A program made the position numbers and the translations under genes. The notes beneath the pieces were generated by a model. It saw only the letters and a program-made list of their open reading frames with translations, did no database searches and had not been told where the DNA came from. Shown here one piece after another: positions 28,372 through 41,131 of a DNA stretch of 64,000 nt (within the stretch, counting starts at the first letter, position 1; each line of letters begins with the position of its first letter). The stretch is from Phallusia mammillata (lineage: Eukaryota > Chordata > Ascidiacea > Phlebobranchia > Ascidiidae): NCBI GenBank assembly GCA_003260075.1, contig QLIY01000120.1, positions 170,526 through 234,525 of the forward strand. Direction: 5' to 3'.

Positions 28372-31300
28372 TGCCGGAGCAGAAGACCAGGAAGATATCC
28401 CTTTTCCATTCTCTCCGACCATTCATTGGCCGATTCCAAGCGCAAAATCACGAAAGCTTGTGTCTCGGGCGAGCACAGAAAGCCTTGGAAATTTTTCTGC
28501 CCCTTCTGGTGAGAGCGAAGCAGCTTTCCACTTCCATCAGAGTCATGGAGTTCGCAGGATTCGAAGTCTAGGACCCGGAGATAAAACGCAAGTGGGTCGT
28601 CTCCGTCAAAGACGCGCGGCGGTCTCAGCAGCGACCTCTATCGACCAGCCTGGTGTGAATGAATCGACTCTTGAAGAGGGAATAGCGATAGATCAGTTTG
28701 GAATGCCGATGAAGAAGAACACGATGCGGATAACCGCTCGATTCATAGGTTCCCTGCAGAAGCATTCGGCGCAAAAGTCAAAGGCTGAGAGGGTGGCAAA
28801 GGCTGCTGCACTTGCTACTTACCTGAGCAACCCTAGAAGGTAGCGACCAAAAATGAGGTTTTGTTAACCACAAGTTGGCGCCCGTGCGCATTGGAAAGGT
28901 TATAGGTCTTATAGATAGCAAAATCACTTGTCTGAAAAGTCATACTACCTTTCACAAATGTCTAGGTGTTGAATGACAACACATTGTTGAAAAAAAAACA
29001 GTCTTGTAAAACCATTTAAAATTGTCTGAGGGTTATTTCACACTACACACTCATACAAAATAATTTATACTTTGGAACACAATGTGTGTTCACTTCGATC
29101 CTTCAACGGGTTTTGCATTAAACTTGTCAGTTACGTTTGATTGTGGTTTACGTATTTCTGAACTAATATCTCAAACATTTACTTCTACAGCAAAGAGTCG
29201 GATGGCGGTGTTTTATGCGACCCTTGTTCTGATGACGCCTCCAATGACAAGGTAAGTTATATCTGGCAAAATTTTGTTATAGTAGCTATGTTTTTGTTGC
29301 TGAATAGAGTGTGTGCTTGCTACTGTCTTGCTGTAACATCTGGATACAGTCGGGAAAAAAAAACAGTGATAAAAACCATTGTGTATGAAAAGCCCAACAA
29401 CTTTCATAAAATCTTTTGTTGTTCTGTTTGTATTTTCGACTGTAGACAGTACAACAAACAGTATTTTAGTTTAGCTGTTTAACTGTAGTGGCCTTGTCAT
29501 GCGAGTGTAGTCAACCTTAGTGTGTTTGTGTGTGCGTGTGTTGGATTGTCGAGTGCCACACATGATTTCTATGTTTCAATCCACACGCCGATTCGTGTAA
29601 TCGTCGACCTAAGCGGAACCCGCTGACACATATAATTTGTTGCATGCGCCGATTCGATATGAGTTATCACAACCACATGTTACTTTTGCCATCAACCAAC
29701 ACCCAACCCTCTCTCACTCGTCGCCACAGCGTATTATGACGTCAAGAGTCGATTTGTCCTCCATGTGTTTGTTTTTTGTGCTTGTATTTCTACTTGTTGT
29801 GTCTTGTTGTAGGCCGATGACCTTATCGCCATGCTCGAAAAAATGCAGGTAAGAATTTCTAGCAAACGCGTGTGACCTCGGGTGACCCCGATGACGCGCA
29901 TACAGTATGACCTCGGGTGACCCCTGGGTGGTAGAGTCTTCCACGTCTGGTGGTCGACACTAAAAAATAGAATGTATAAAAAAGATAACATGGATTTTGT
30001 CATGTTCACAACTTAAACGCCAAGAACGCGTTAACGTGCATGTGTAAAGCCTAAAAGATTTCTTAAACCCAAAAGTTTCGCATGAATTTCCTGAGTAAAT
30101 GAGCATGTATTCCTAAATCGATTCTGCGCTGTCAAAATTCACTAAAGGCATTGATCTAAACACTTGAGCAACAGCATAGGTTTAAAAAATAGTGTTATAA
30201 TCTTAATGATCGCTAGGAAATCAATATTATCAATCTATCTAGTCTCATCAATGTGGCAAGCAGTCGATTTAAGTAGCACAAAAAACGCACTCTCCGCAGT
30301 TTTGTTTTTACATGAAGATGCTGTTAAACAACTTGAACAAAAAAAAGCACAGGTAAAACTGAAGAAAAGGTAAAAATGTGATTTGTACAGTGACAAAAAT
30401 AAGCCTACAGGTTTTGAGTGAAATCAGTGCATTTAGTCTTGAATTTTTGTGAGAAGTATACGTTGATAAACATAAACCGCATCTGTCCCTTGAAAAGAAT
30501 AATTGTTCTTGCCATTAACCTCTGGAATATAGAAACATCTTTCAAGGAATATAATCAGTTGAAACGTGCAGAAGTTGTATTTGAATTAGATAACATTGTC
30601 AGTTCCTTATTCAAATAGAATCAAGTAAGCTTTGTCTGATACACAGTTAAGGTTAGAAATACTGTTACAATTTTCTGTGCCTTCTTTGATCTGGCCTTGC
30701 AGAAATTTTCCATTCAACATATCACTTACGATTAATAGCAATCTTAAAATGGATGGAGAAATAATTTTACGTTCCTTTCAATGCCTCTCGTTAACGCACA
30801 CTGAGGTATTCAGGGGAGAAATATACATTTTTTCTGGTAATTAAACAACCACCGGCCATAATCAATAAATTCAAGCACTCACAACACATCACATCAGCCT
30901 CTTGGGTCCGTTTCTCGCAAAACGCCCACATTTCGGCCTTTGTTGATCTATTTTTAACTGGTTATGTGTTTGTGGAGCTCCCCGCCGCACAGCTGGTCCA
31001 TGTTTTTCTAAGTGTGGGCAACTGTACGGTTTCTTACCTCAAATCCAATTGCTAAGCAATGTATGTGAAGCAATCTGAAGATTACAAAGCAGTTAGTAGC
31101 AAAGCGTTATAGTTCAGCACAGTATTGGTGTTGCTACACAGTCTGCTTGCGGTTTGTCGAATCAATTTCTTTAGGGACGCAAATGGTTTACGAGATATAC
31201 GCTTCGGGTTTATCGCTGTATCAGTTCTTGTCAGGCTTTTCACATCGAACGAGCGGTTGATTTTGATTCAGTGCAGGTTTTTTGCTACGCTGTGAATGTC

Positions 31301-31630
31301 TTTCGACTTTAGTGCAAAGGAGTAGTGTTCTACAATATTGTATAATGTTGTACGATTCTAAGCTATAGACAAACCTGTTGTTTAGAATTTGACAGCAAGA
31401 GAGCCACCTAAAGGAGTAACTATTTCAGGGACTAGTAAAGGCGTCAGATTAAAAAGGTGCGATTTTGATCGATGTAGAGCATTTTCTTAGGTACAGTTGT
31501 TTTTTATTGTTAGTCGGTTAAATCACAACCAGATAGAAGACAAACAGTGGCAGTGTTTGTTTTTATTCCAATCTTAACAGTTGCTGACTATGACGTAACA
31601 ATCAACACAACGGATGTTTCATCTTGGTCA

Positions 31631-31715
<85 letters not shown>

Positions 31716-34700
31716 CGTAGTGGGCAGCTCTTGACCGCTAACTTCCTCTCTATGCGGAAGCAACCCCTTTGTTATCGCACCTCGCGTTATGACGTCACAG
31801 TTCAACTCCCGCGACGTGAGCAAACGAGGAAAGACGAGGCCAACAAACAAATGAGGAATGTGTGAATTTTCGACGGGAGTTCAGAGACGTTAGTTATTTG
31901 GTGGAGTCAAAATTTGCCCCTTTCTTTTCTCACGTTAACTTTTCACGTTTGTCGATTCTCCTGGAACTAGAAGTTCACCTTTCGTGATGGTTTGCGCTGT
32001 TAGATCACGCGTTACAGGTTCCAAACAGGGAGTGAAGCTACTGCGCCTGTAGTACAGCACTTTGCCATTAAGTATGCTCATAAGGGGGAAATTATTATAC
32101 GTATTCTAATGATGTTTACTTGAAAGATATTGTACTGTTATAGAACTGTTTTAACAGACACCTAGTCAGAAATGACTGTAAGACATTATACAGCTGTAGT
32201 TATACTGGATTGCCAGATAGCATTTTATAGTGAAGGTGAAAATTGACACAGTCAGTAGGTACAAATGGTGACCATACAAGCTTGAGATTTTGTCAACAGT
32301 TGTGTTGTTATATTTGTGTTTGTAATAGGCAGCAGTAATTGTAGGAAAGTAGGGACATTTTCGGAAACATGAAATGCGGAGAGTGCGCAAATATTCAAGA
32401 AGTTTTCGTTCCGCAGTCAAATACCCAAATACGGTGAGATACTTCAAATAACAGAACATAATTTAAAATGGAGACCGATAAATAAGGGTAAATAAAGGAA
32501 TACTCCTTTTAAGATAGCACAAGTTGTCAAACTTGAAAACGTTACCGAATTTCCCACTCCAAAATACCTATTTATCAATGGCCTCAACGTAATATGGTAG
32601 TAGCTTGGTTGGCCTAAAGTTGCAATACCTTGGAAATGTCAAATTATTGATTTTGTTGAATGGTCGTTAGATTTGACGTAGCTTTGATTTCCTTCCCCAT
32701 AAATCGAGCTCATGAAACAGCAATTCAAACAAGTTTGTGGAATAGTCAGTTTTACTTCTGTGGCAGAGTATATCAACTTTACGAACACCATAAACCATTA
32801 CGTTTTCTTCCGTTTATTTAGGCTAACCCACTCAGTACCGTTTTTCAAATATAAGACGACATTTGTCGAAACCAGGGAAAGAGCCATTATATTAAAACTT
32901 CACAAAACAACTTTGAAGATCAATACAGTTTAGAAATCGGTTTCAAACGTTTTCGTAAAGATACATTTTTATAATTGTCATACGTCATCACATTGACGTG
33001 TCCAATCTCCATGGAAACGTGTTGACGTCAACATGGCGCCGTGCGGTTGTTGATAGTTTGTGTTTTCGTGTTTTTCAAAGGCGACACGCATGGATGAGCA
33101 GCGCTGTTCTCTTCGACTTCCTGTCCCCACCAACGACAACCAGGTCTGTCTTTACCCCGGTTTACCCCCATTTACGGGCGGGAAATTCCCTAAGCGACCC
33201 CTAACCCAGTCGCATATTTTTATTATCTAACGTCATTAGGTTATGACGTCACATTGACGTCAGATTCTATTCTATGGCTCGGTTCGAATTTCGATTTAAT
33301 ATCCTCTTTTTCTTTTCATGAAATTTGCCTTTTTACTAACTCGAAATAATGAATTTGAGTTTTAAAAAAACAAATTAATCAAATTGATCGAAATTGACCA
33401 CAGTAACAATCGACAGTTGTTGTTTCAATTCACTCTGAAACAACGAGATAATAATTTGTTTTGTTTATTTTTGCTGCATGAAGTTTTCTAGCTGAGCGTA
33501 GTTGTGTGTGTTTGTTTTTTGTGTAGTTGTTGCTGCGTGTTGTTGATTTCCACGCTTTTTATACGAAAATCACTGTGCTGCTGTCGTTGTGTGATTGTAC
33601 GATGTCGCTTGTTGCGATATTAACTTAAAATTTACTAAATTTTAAGTTCGTTTTAAAGCAATGTATAAAAGCGAGTTCCTTATGAAACCAGTCGAAATAT
33701 CATAAACAGTGTTTGAGTTTAAAAATTCCGCACAATTTTATTTTGCGAAACACTACTATTAGAACAGCCCCATAACCCCTAAATTACCCCTACAGCCTGA
33801 CGCTCCAACCCCACTGTATCCATCAATCAACGAGGTGCTGCGCAACGGAGCCCCCTACGCCCAGGTTATTCCCCCTCCGCATGGGGGATACTGGGCTCAG
33901 GGATTTCACCCCGACTCTCCCCACCTCCGTGTCGACCCCGATGAGCTCCAGTGCGTCGTCGGCTCCTACGTCAGCCATATCCACAAAGATGACGTCACTA
34001 CGGCTTATCGCGAGCATTTTGTTGGAAAGGTAAATATATCTGAAAATGGAGTCATAAAACGTAGTTTGCCGTAACAAGAATAAACTGAAAGTAAACTGTA
34101 GTGCTCTGTCCCAGACAAATGCTAGGGGTGCTTTTGTACCCCCAGTGTACCATATCATCTTCAAACTACCGCTTAGTGCAGGGTTCACCAAACTTTTTTC
34201 ACTGCGGGCCGGATAAGTTTCATAATAATTCGCGCGGGCCGGACAGTTTACATGCCCCAGCGCCGTCTTTGCGAACTTAGCCCGCAAGGCGATTTTGATA
34301 GGGGCGCCAAGATATGCTCTTTCTATAATCCCATTAAAATCTGGTCTCATCTTACAAGCAACGCTTGTATATTACGTCACAAATGACCAAAGAAAGCAAT
34401 TGTTTGCGCACAATTAACACTTTTAGTCTTGTTTGTGACGTAACAACTGGCTTTGGGTTAATCCTGGGAGTTGTAATCCCATAAAACAAGGTAATATCAA
34501 TTCTACATATCGCGACAGGAAAACTTTCGTAACAAGTAGATTAATTTTTAAATGTCACAAAGTTATCAATGCGATTTGACAAACCAAAAAATGTGGTCGC
34601 GGGCCGGATGAAATGACCTCCCTAGTTTGGTGACCCCTGGCTTAGTGGTACATTGTTGAAACAAAGAACGCATTGTTAAGTTTCCCTATAGTACCTATGC

Positions 34701-37700
34701 GCAAACCATATGAAATAATATATTCTCTGCAAACACAAGTCTTTTTGGCTTCGGAAAGCATTAATCTTTCCTTGTTCTTTCAGGAGCACGTTAATCTGTA
34801 TGCTTATGACGAGACAAACGATACAATCGGTTCCATTGTGATGTCAGTAAAGTACGAGCACAGCAGCGACAAAGCAAGTCTCGGGCGCCACCGAGTTTTA
34901 CTCAGGTCAGTTTTAAATGTTAAAAAACAAAACATTTCGTTAACAACGATTTATCGACAATTTGTTTCCTAAGTTAAATGTTTCATTTATTACCAAAGCA
35001 TTAGATAGTCATAAGAAATGCCTTTGCATAAGCTTTCTTGTTTTTCGTTACACAGTATTTTATCCCCTAGGTGTCGCAATGCGTCGTGGACCCGGTGTTT
35101 TCCCGTAACCCCTGACTGTGGAGGCCCAGTCCAATGGGCCAAAACGCTTTGTGAAGACATGAACATTGACAAGTAAGGAAAGGTTTTGTTAAGATTATTT
35201 ACATAAAAAGCCAAAACAGTCTTTTATATCATTCCACAATTTTTCCATTTTAAGTTATAAATATTTTTTTAACCTTCAAGTTTGTAGATAAAATAGTTGA
35301 AAAAAAAACGCAAATTTCAGATCATTATTTTGCAAAAAGGAAACAAACAAAACTCACAAACTCATCTTGTTTCAGGTTCTTGCCGGTCATTAGCCCCACC
35401 GTGTGGCAGAACGTTCTCCAGTTTGATGAACATTCCATTAATTCCTCGCACAAATTCGGATTGGTTTACCAGCGGAAACAACAAGCAAGGGAAGAAGAGG
35501 TTTTCGGGAATTGCGAGGAATCTCCGGGATTTCGGGAATTCCTTGATTTCCTCGGAGACAGCGTGAACCTTCAGGTTAGCAGTGGTTTATAACCGTTTGT
35601 CGTAAAGTGTTCTAACAACTGAAAATGCCACAAATACAAAACTACTTTTTGGGAGGTAATTACCCAAAGGATTAAAAACCTCTGATTTAAAATGTTCCGC
35701 AAATTGATGTTTTCCGTTTTTTCCGCTGCAGGGATTCCAAGGTTTCCGAGGTGGATTGGATGTTAATCACGGACACACCGGAGAAACCTCAATCCACAGT
35801 GTTTTCGAAGATCGGGAAATTATGTTCCACGTTTCCACCAAACTTCCTTATGTTGAAGGCGACAGACAACAGGTAAGAGATACAAAAATAAAATAATCTC
35901 AGAAGCCTCTTTAATGTGGTTTACGTCTGTGCTTTTCATATTAATTTCAATTAATAAACCAGTTGGTTTGACCAATTATCGGTCATCAAAAACTTGTTAG
36001 AGGTTTTAATAATGACTATATTGTCATAGTTTGTTAAAACATCATGTAGAAATGAAACAATATATATTTGGTTTATGGCACAAAGTGGATTTAAACCCGT
36101 AAAAGTGTTGTGTGCCTGTACTTTTCTGTTTTATCTATAGTTTTCACCCTGTTTTGTTTCAATTTTTGAATAATTTAACCAACTACTAGCTGAAATAACT
36201 GCGTATCTATATATTTTCTCTGTGGCCCAAAAGCGTCTCAAAATATATGTTAATAACAAGCACAACGTTTGTAAAACTAAAACATCCCTGTTTATGCTCC
36301 ACAGCTTCAAAGAAAACGTCACATCGGTAACGACATCGTTGCGATCGTCTTCCAAGATGAAGAAACTCCGTTTGTCCCAAATATGATTACGTCACACTTC
36401 CTCCATGCCTACATCGTCATTCAACCTTTGAACCCGTGCACCGATAAATGTCGCTATAAGGTGAGGAGAAACGACCTGCTGAAAGTGTTAAATAAATTCC
36501 ACATGTCATGTATTTAGGAACAATTGCACGCAATAACCAGAAAAATTACGTTGCAAAGTGTTTTAATTTGTCCCAATTACGGTACGTTTAATATCCAACT
36601 GAAAAACAAAAATACACTTCACTTTGCATGAAGAAAAAACCTTGCTTTTAGTAGACATGATCACATTTTCATATAGCTCGAATAAAATGTCACATTTTAA
36701 TATTGTTCGTTGAAAATGCAACATGTTTATTTAACCCTTTTATAATGTCGCCTTTTGATGTAACCAGTTTACGATTGAAAAACCGTTTACGCGGTTCTAT
36801 CAATTGTGTCACTGACAAAGTTGAAAAGAGTTATAATTTGTACAACTGTACAATGAGACCTACTTCAATTCGTTGTGTTTTAATTACTTTTATTATGTTT
36901 TATCCTGTGGTTTTATAGAAGCTGGAGATGCAAGTTAGTCGAAATATGTATATTCCACGTGACTGATTCCGTTACTTAATATTTGCCATTTCAGCTACTG
37001 TTTCTAAATTCTACGCATTTATTTCGCAAAAAACTTGTAGACCCTCACCTTGGGGATTGTTTACATTAACGCGTAAAAACTTTCAGCCCGCTACCCATCC
37101 GTTTCTGTACTCCCGTGTACGCACAATATTCAGACAGAAAACACCGACTTCCCACAAAAAATTCTCATAAAACACAATACATCCGGGAAGATTGTCATGT
37201 AACACTTTATCCGAACCTACAGGTGTCTGTCACGTGTCGAGAGGACGTCCCTGAGTTTGGTCCTCCACTTCCTGAGCCGGCCGTGTTCGAACGTAATGAT
37301 CAATTCCGCACTTGGCTCTACTGTAAACTCATCAACGCTGAAACTGCTTGTTGTAAATCGGAACAATTTGCAAAGCTCCAATATAGAACAAGGTAAATTT
37401 TACATTGTTGATTTTCTGATAATATTTGAAAAACAATTAGGGTAGTAAACTGTTTAAAATCGAGTAGTTTTAATTAGTGATGCACCGAAGTTTCGGTTGG
37501 CCGAAACATTTCGGCCGAATCCGCTGTTTTCCAGTGTTTCGGTTTCGGCCCGAACTTTTTTAAAAATTCGGCCGAAACCGAACTTTTTTATTGCATTGAA
37601 TTTAGGCCTTAAATTTCATTTTCGCCCATACGAAACATCAGGTAACTATTTGTTGTATCTATAAAATACGAGCCACGTTGTCTGCAAAATATTGGATGTT

Positions 37701-40700
37701 TACTAAAGCTTATACATTGTGAAAGTGATTTTAGTTTGTCAAAATTGAGTTCTCTCGCATAAACAACGCAAGGTTTAGTTGAAAACATCCATAAGAAAGG
37801 GGATTTTAGGTTCGGCCTGATTCGGCCGAAATTATTCGGCCGCATGGCCGAATATTCGGTTTCGGCCCGAACCTTTTTAGTCAGGTTCGGTGCATCACTA
37901 GTTTTAATGCGATAATAAAGTAAACTCACAAATATACAGAACTGTGTGAATAAAATATTTTTAATATATAGAGTTTTTTAGTTCATTTAATGTTCGTATG
38001 GTTATGATGCAAAGGGTATACGATTGTACAATTTTTTTAGTATGCAATAGAATTATAAAAATGATTATAATTCTAGTAACAAATGATTCCGAAATTTTCT
38101 CCAACTATCACTAAAATATATTTGTAAAGTAATGTAGCTTTTTTTAAATGCTTAGATATCTAATATGTAAAAAAAGAGTTAAAAAACAAACGTACATTCG
38201 TTCATAGTATGACAATTGATGTATGTGAAGAACCATTAAGTAGGATGATGTGGAGAACCATAAATAGGTTGATACATAAATAACCAACATATACGATAGC
38301 CCACTTTCTGGTTCATTTACAAATTTACTCACGATATTAAATTTTCAGGTCAATGTTGTTGGATCAACTTCACGACGAACTGAATCGTGGAACTGAGATG
38401 ATACTCGGCTGCGCGGCGCCATCTAGCGGTGGTGACAACATCAGCACTTCTTCCGCTTCGTCAGACACAGCGCGTGAAACCGGAAGTAGTTTCTTCGAAG
38501 CTTTCAGGGTAAGAATCCGTAGAATTGCGTCCACAGTACTTGCATATCGTAAAACTTTCGGTTTTTGCATTTAAATATCAATTTGGCAAACGTTTACAAA
38601 TAAGTATGATTGAATGCAAAAGCATCAAGCCAGTAAATGATAAGCTGCAGACAGTGCACACAGTTTCGACCTATAAGACCTCATCAGTGCAGTTGGTAAC
38701 GAGAGACAGGCCGTAGCAATTTTGATTAGGATTGTTTACTAATCTGAAAACAGGCATTTTTTCCATGGTATTTCCTTAGAAGCTAACATTTCGTTTCTGA
38801 TTTCAGCGTTTAGCTCGTAACCGGCGTCCGTCCGATGACCGCAGCGCAAGTCCTACGTTAAACAACAAAAATGGTTCGAAAACTAACGTGGTAAGTATTA
38901 TTTTAAAGATTTATATAAATTTCCATTTTTCGTGTATTAACTTATGTTTTTTGCTTCTTAAGGATAAAACGCAGAAGGGAGGGGAAAGTTCCAAAAACGG
39001 AACTGATGACGACACAAGGTGAATTGACCTGTATTTGATAAAAACAAAGACTGGCTAAAGACTTTTTACAAATAAAGACAGACTTCGTCTAATTTGCTTG
39101 GGAAATTTAAAGAAATCCATTTAGTAGGAGAAAAAAATATTTAGTTGGGTTATAAGGCAATAAATTATAACTACTAAAAATAAAAGATCACCGCCTAAGT
39201 TTCTTCAACGCAATTTTGCAAAGCTACAAGTTTCCTCTGACTTACATTTAACCCATTTTTAAAACCCCAGACTTTAGGTTTAGTGTGTTTGTAAAAAGTT
39301 GACGTCACTAAAACAAAAACCTATTTCGCATTGTTAAACTTTATTTTTTGTTCCAGCCTGTCTCCTGGTGCGTTGCAAGTAAATGACAGCGGTCACGTGT
39401 CAGACATGACCCTTGACCCCAAATCCAACCACGGAAGCGTTTCGTCACTTGGGGAATCACCGAAAAAAACACGGTTAGTCCCTATATTTTTGTTAAATCT
39501 AAATCAAATTCTTGCAAAGCAATTAGAATCCTTTTAATTAGTGGTTCGTAAGAAGGCTTTATGTGTCCATGAAAATCAAACAGTTTCAAGTTTCCTAATA
39601 GGGCCTGTCTGTCGCAAAGAGATAGGACCACTGCATTATATAAATGCTGTTTTATCAACTATCGCCCCATTAGGTTACTAAGTGTTCTTTAAGTTACCAT
39701 AGCCAGTCAAGGTAGATTTATGGTATTTTAGGTGTAAAACTGTAGTTATATCCTGAAAAATTATGTAGTAGTGCTTAAATAAATTCTAGACCGTTAGCTC
39801 TTACTTATACACAATCATGCCCTGTTTTCCTTGGAGCTCCTTATGACTTTTGTTCTTCTTTTTTACTTAGACCAATGCGATCTTCCTCACCTTGTCAATC
39901 ATGCGGGAGTTATACGAGTCTTGACTCCGACACAGGACTAGTGAGTGACTCGATATTTGTTGTGAATAAGAGTTGAAAGTAGACCAAACTGGGGCACGAA
40001 CTTGGCATGAACCCGAATAATTTTAAAAACAAAGGTCGAATTTAGCCTGAAAGTTGAATTTACCGTGGTAAAATTATGACACAAATAATGCCGATTGTGA
40101 TGTCAGGCTCAATTCAAGTCAGTTTTATATAAAATCAAATCAGAAACTGGTTTGTAAAGCCCGAATTAGAAAATACAAAAATTGTGTCAGTTTATTTTAC
40201 GGATCCTACGAGTATTGTTAGTTCACAAGCTTCAATATCCTAATAAAGATAACAATATCACCATAAAACAGAACAAGTTTGAAAATTTTATCTCATTTTT
40301 TGCTTATTTCAGGAAAGTATTGCTTCCTCCTCGAGGACCGACTCCTGGCCGAGGAAGAACAACTCCTCCGGGAAGACGATCTCATCTTTGGATCGTGACA
40401 AGCATGCGATCCATGAGAACGGGATAAACGGGGATGTGAGAAGTGGAGGAGGAAATCTTGTGTCTTCCCAAGAGTTGGAAAATCTCAAAGATGAAATGGA
40501 AAAGTTGAGGACAGAGAAAGCTGATCAACAGGAGGAATTAATGGTGAGTATTCCGTGTGTAACATATGTTGCTTAAAACTAAATAGATTTTTATGTATAA
40601 AGACGATTTCTATGTCGTGTAATAGTTCTTAACCATGGAGGGGTTTGTTTATAATGCTTTTGGATGGATATATGAAAACGATTGTTCAAGTACAAGGAAT

Positions 40701-41131
40701 TTTATGTGTTGAAGAAATGTAGGGAGTTAACTTTTTATGTTCGATATCTGTTAATGAGAAAACTGCAAAAAAGATTTAGAACCACGTGTAATAATTTATT
40801 TTGTGAATAACTGAAGCTAAGCACATCAGTAATAATTGTGTTTTACTTTGAATAATGACTTAGTTCTAATAAAGTGGACTTGCCGTTTATTGTTGGTCTG
40901 TGTGCATTTATGGTTGCTTTCAAACTTGGTATTTGACTCTGCACCATAGCTTACCAAGCAGTTTGTTTAGATTGAAACTCACTTTTTTTATTTCACCAGA
41001 ATTTGCGCAACGAGGTGAAGCGTGTCCGAGACACAAACCACGTGACTCGTCGTCTTGGTGACATCAATTCCAACACGACAATCTCCAAGCGGCTCGGGGG
41101 AATCACCGCCACAGAGGAGCACCTCGTTTGA
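28372..41131 (+). CDS. RAP1GAP: Rap1GAP-type GTPase-activating protein, common exons
   Basis: This gene encodes a GAP that switches off Rap1, a small GTPase of adhesion and signalling. Eighteen exons join in phase: 28372-28839, 29191-29251, 29813-29848, 33081-33143, 33796-34029, 34784-34905, 35071-35172, 35376-35574, 35732-35872, 36305-36460, 37223-37392, 38349-38508, 38807-38890, 38963-39018, 39357-39473, 39871-39940, 40313-40543 and 41000-41131 (TGA 41129-41131). All have AG acceptors and GT donors. Together they give 2602 nt, entered in phase 2 from an upstream first exon. Order of parts: a Ser/basic-rich leader, a GoLoco motif, the RapGAP domain (exons 5-11), a Ser-rich linker, and a C-terminal coiled coil. 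Diagnostic strings are [13 protein letters not shown] (GoLoco), [17 protein letters not shown] (catalytic Asn) and [14 protein letters not shown]. The GoLoco plus RapGAP arrangement points to RAP1GAP/RAP1GAP2 rather than SIPA1. The exact splice sites are my reading and were not checked against transcripts. Confidence 0.93.
29813..33143 (+). other. RAP1GAP: GoLoco motif split over exons 3 and 4 of Rap1GAP
   Basis: Exon 3 (29813-29848) encodes [12 protein letters not shown] and exon 4 (33081-33143) continues [14 protein letters not shown]. Together they match the GoLoco/G-protein regulatory motif, which in this family binds Galpha-i/o/z-GDP. The signature Q-x-x-R-M-D-E-Q-R-C is present, including the Arg that reaches the nucleotide in GoLoco-Galpha structures. 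In the longest predicted isoform it spans residues 502-534, just before the RapGAP domain, as in mammalian RAP1GAP. Confidence 0.9.
31631..31715. repeat. Pure G homopolymer, 85 bases
   Basis: This is an uninterrupted G-run inside the intron between the two GoLoco exons. Its flanks (left CATCTTGGTCA, right CGTAGTGGGCAG) show no duplication. Confidence 0.95.
33622..33648. repeat. Perfect 13-bp inverted repeat with 1-bp spacer
   Basis: AACTTAAAATTTA is followed by C and then by its exact reverse complement. It lies in the Rap1GAP intron upstream of exon 5. AT-rich palindromes can be chance. Confidence 0.8.
34179..34639. mobile_element. hAT-type MITE, 461 bp, in Rap1GAP intron
   Basis: The left end reads CAGGGTTCACCAAACT. 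The right end is AGTTTGGTGACCCCTG, its reverse complement with one mismatch. The 8-bp flanks GCTTAGTG are identical (34171-34178 and 34640-34647), the target-site size of hAT transposons. The interior has GCGGGCCGG motifs near both ends and no transposase frame, so it is non-autonomous. Confidence 0.92.
36305..36460 (+). other. RAP1GAP: RapGAP catalytic exon with asparagine thumb
   Basis: This exon encodes [20 protein letters not shown] and the following [20 protein letters not shown]. The Asn in HIGND (residue 809 of the longest isoform) corresponds to the catalytic Asn290 of human Rap1GAP, which replaces the arginine finger of Ras-GAPs. Flanking Lys/Arg/His residues are also conserved. The enzyme should therefore be active. 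Confidence 0.92.
37475..37900. mobile_element. hAT-type MITE, TAGTGATGCACCGAA family, 426 bp
   Basis: The ends TAGTGATGCACCGAA and TTCGGTGCATCACTA are perfect inverted repeats. The flanking 8-bp duplication is GTTTTAAT on both sides (37467-37474 and 37901-37908). Subterminal repeats of TTCGGCC are present. It has no coding capacity and lies in the intron between Rap1GAP exons 11 and 12. Confidence 0.93.
40313..41131 (+). other. RAP1GAP: C-terminal coiled coil of Rap1GAP
   Basis: The end of exon 17 and the start of exon 18 encode a heptad pattern beginning [11 protein letters not shown] and continuing [13 protein letters not shown]. The a/d positions are L, M, L, K, Q, L, L, V, V over about 32 residues. 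The protein ends 28 residues later with [13 protein letters not shown]-terminal leucine zipper is typical of SIPA1-type RapGAPs and I do not know it from vertebrate RAP1GAP. Confidence 0.75.

Noticed and set aside
30164-30373. Possible cassette exon in the GoLoco intron ending CACAG|GTAAAA
   Set aside because: It would insert between the two halves of the GoLoco motif and destroy it; no good acceptor in a fitting phase was found.
31602-31865. Frames rich in poly-Gly (+) and poly-Pro (-)
   Set aside because: They are translations of the 85-base G-run, not protein. The same applies to the frames across 41565-41646.
33823-34350. Minus-strand open frame of 175 codons
   Set aside because: It overlaps Rap1GAP exon 5 and the hAT element at 34179. 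The exon on the + strand explains the open frame, and the element interior adds the rest.
37609-37929. Minus-strand open frame of 106 codons
   Set aside because: It lies almost wholly inside the hAT MITE at 37475-37900 and shows no transposase motif.
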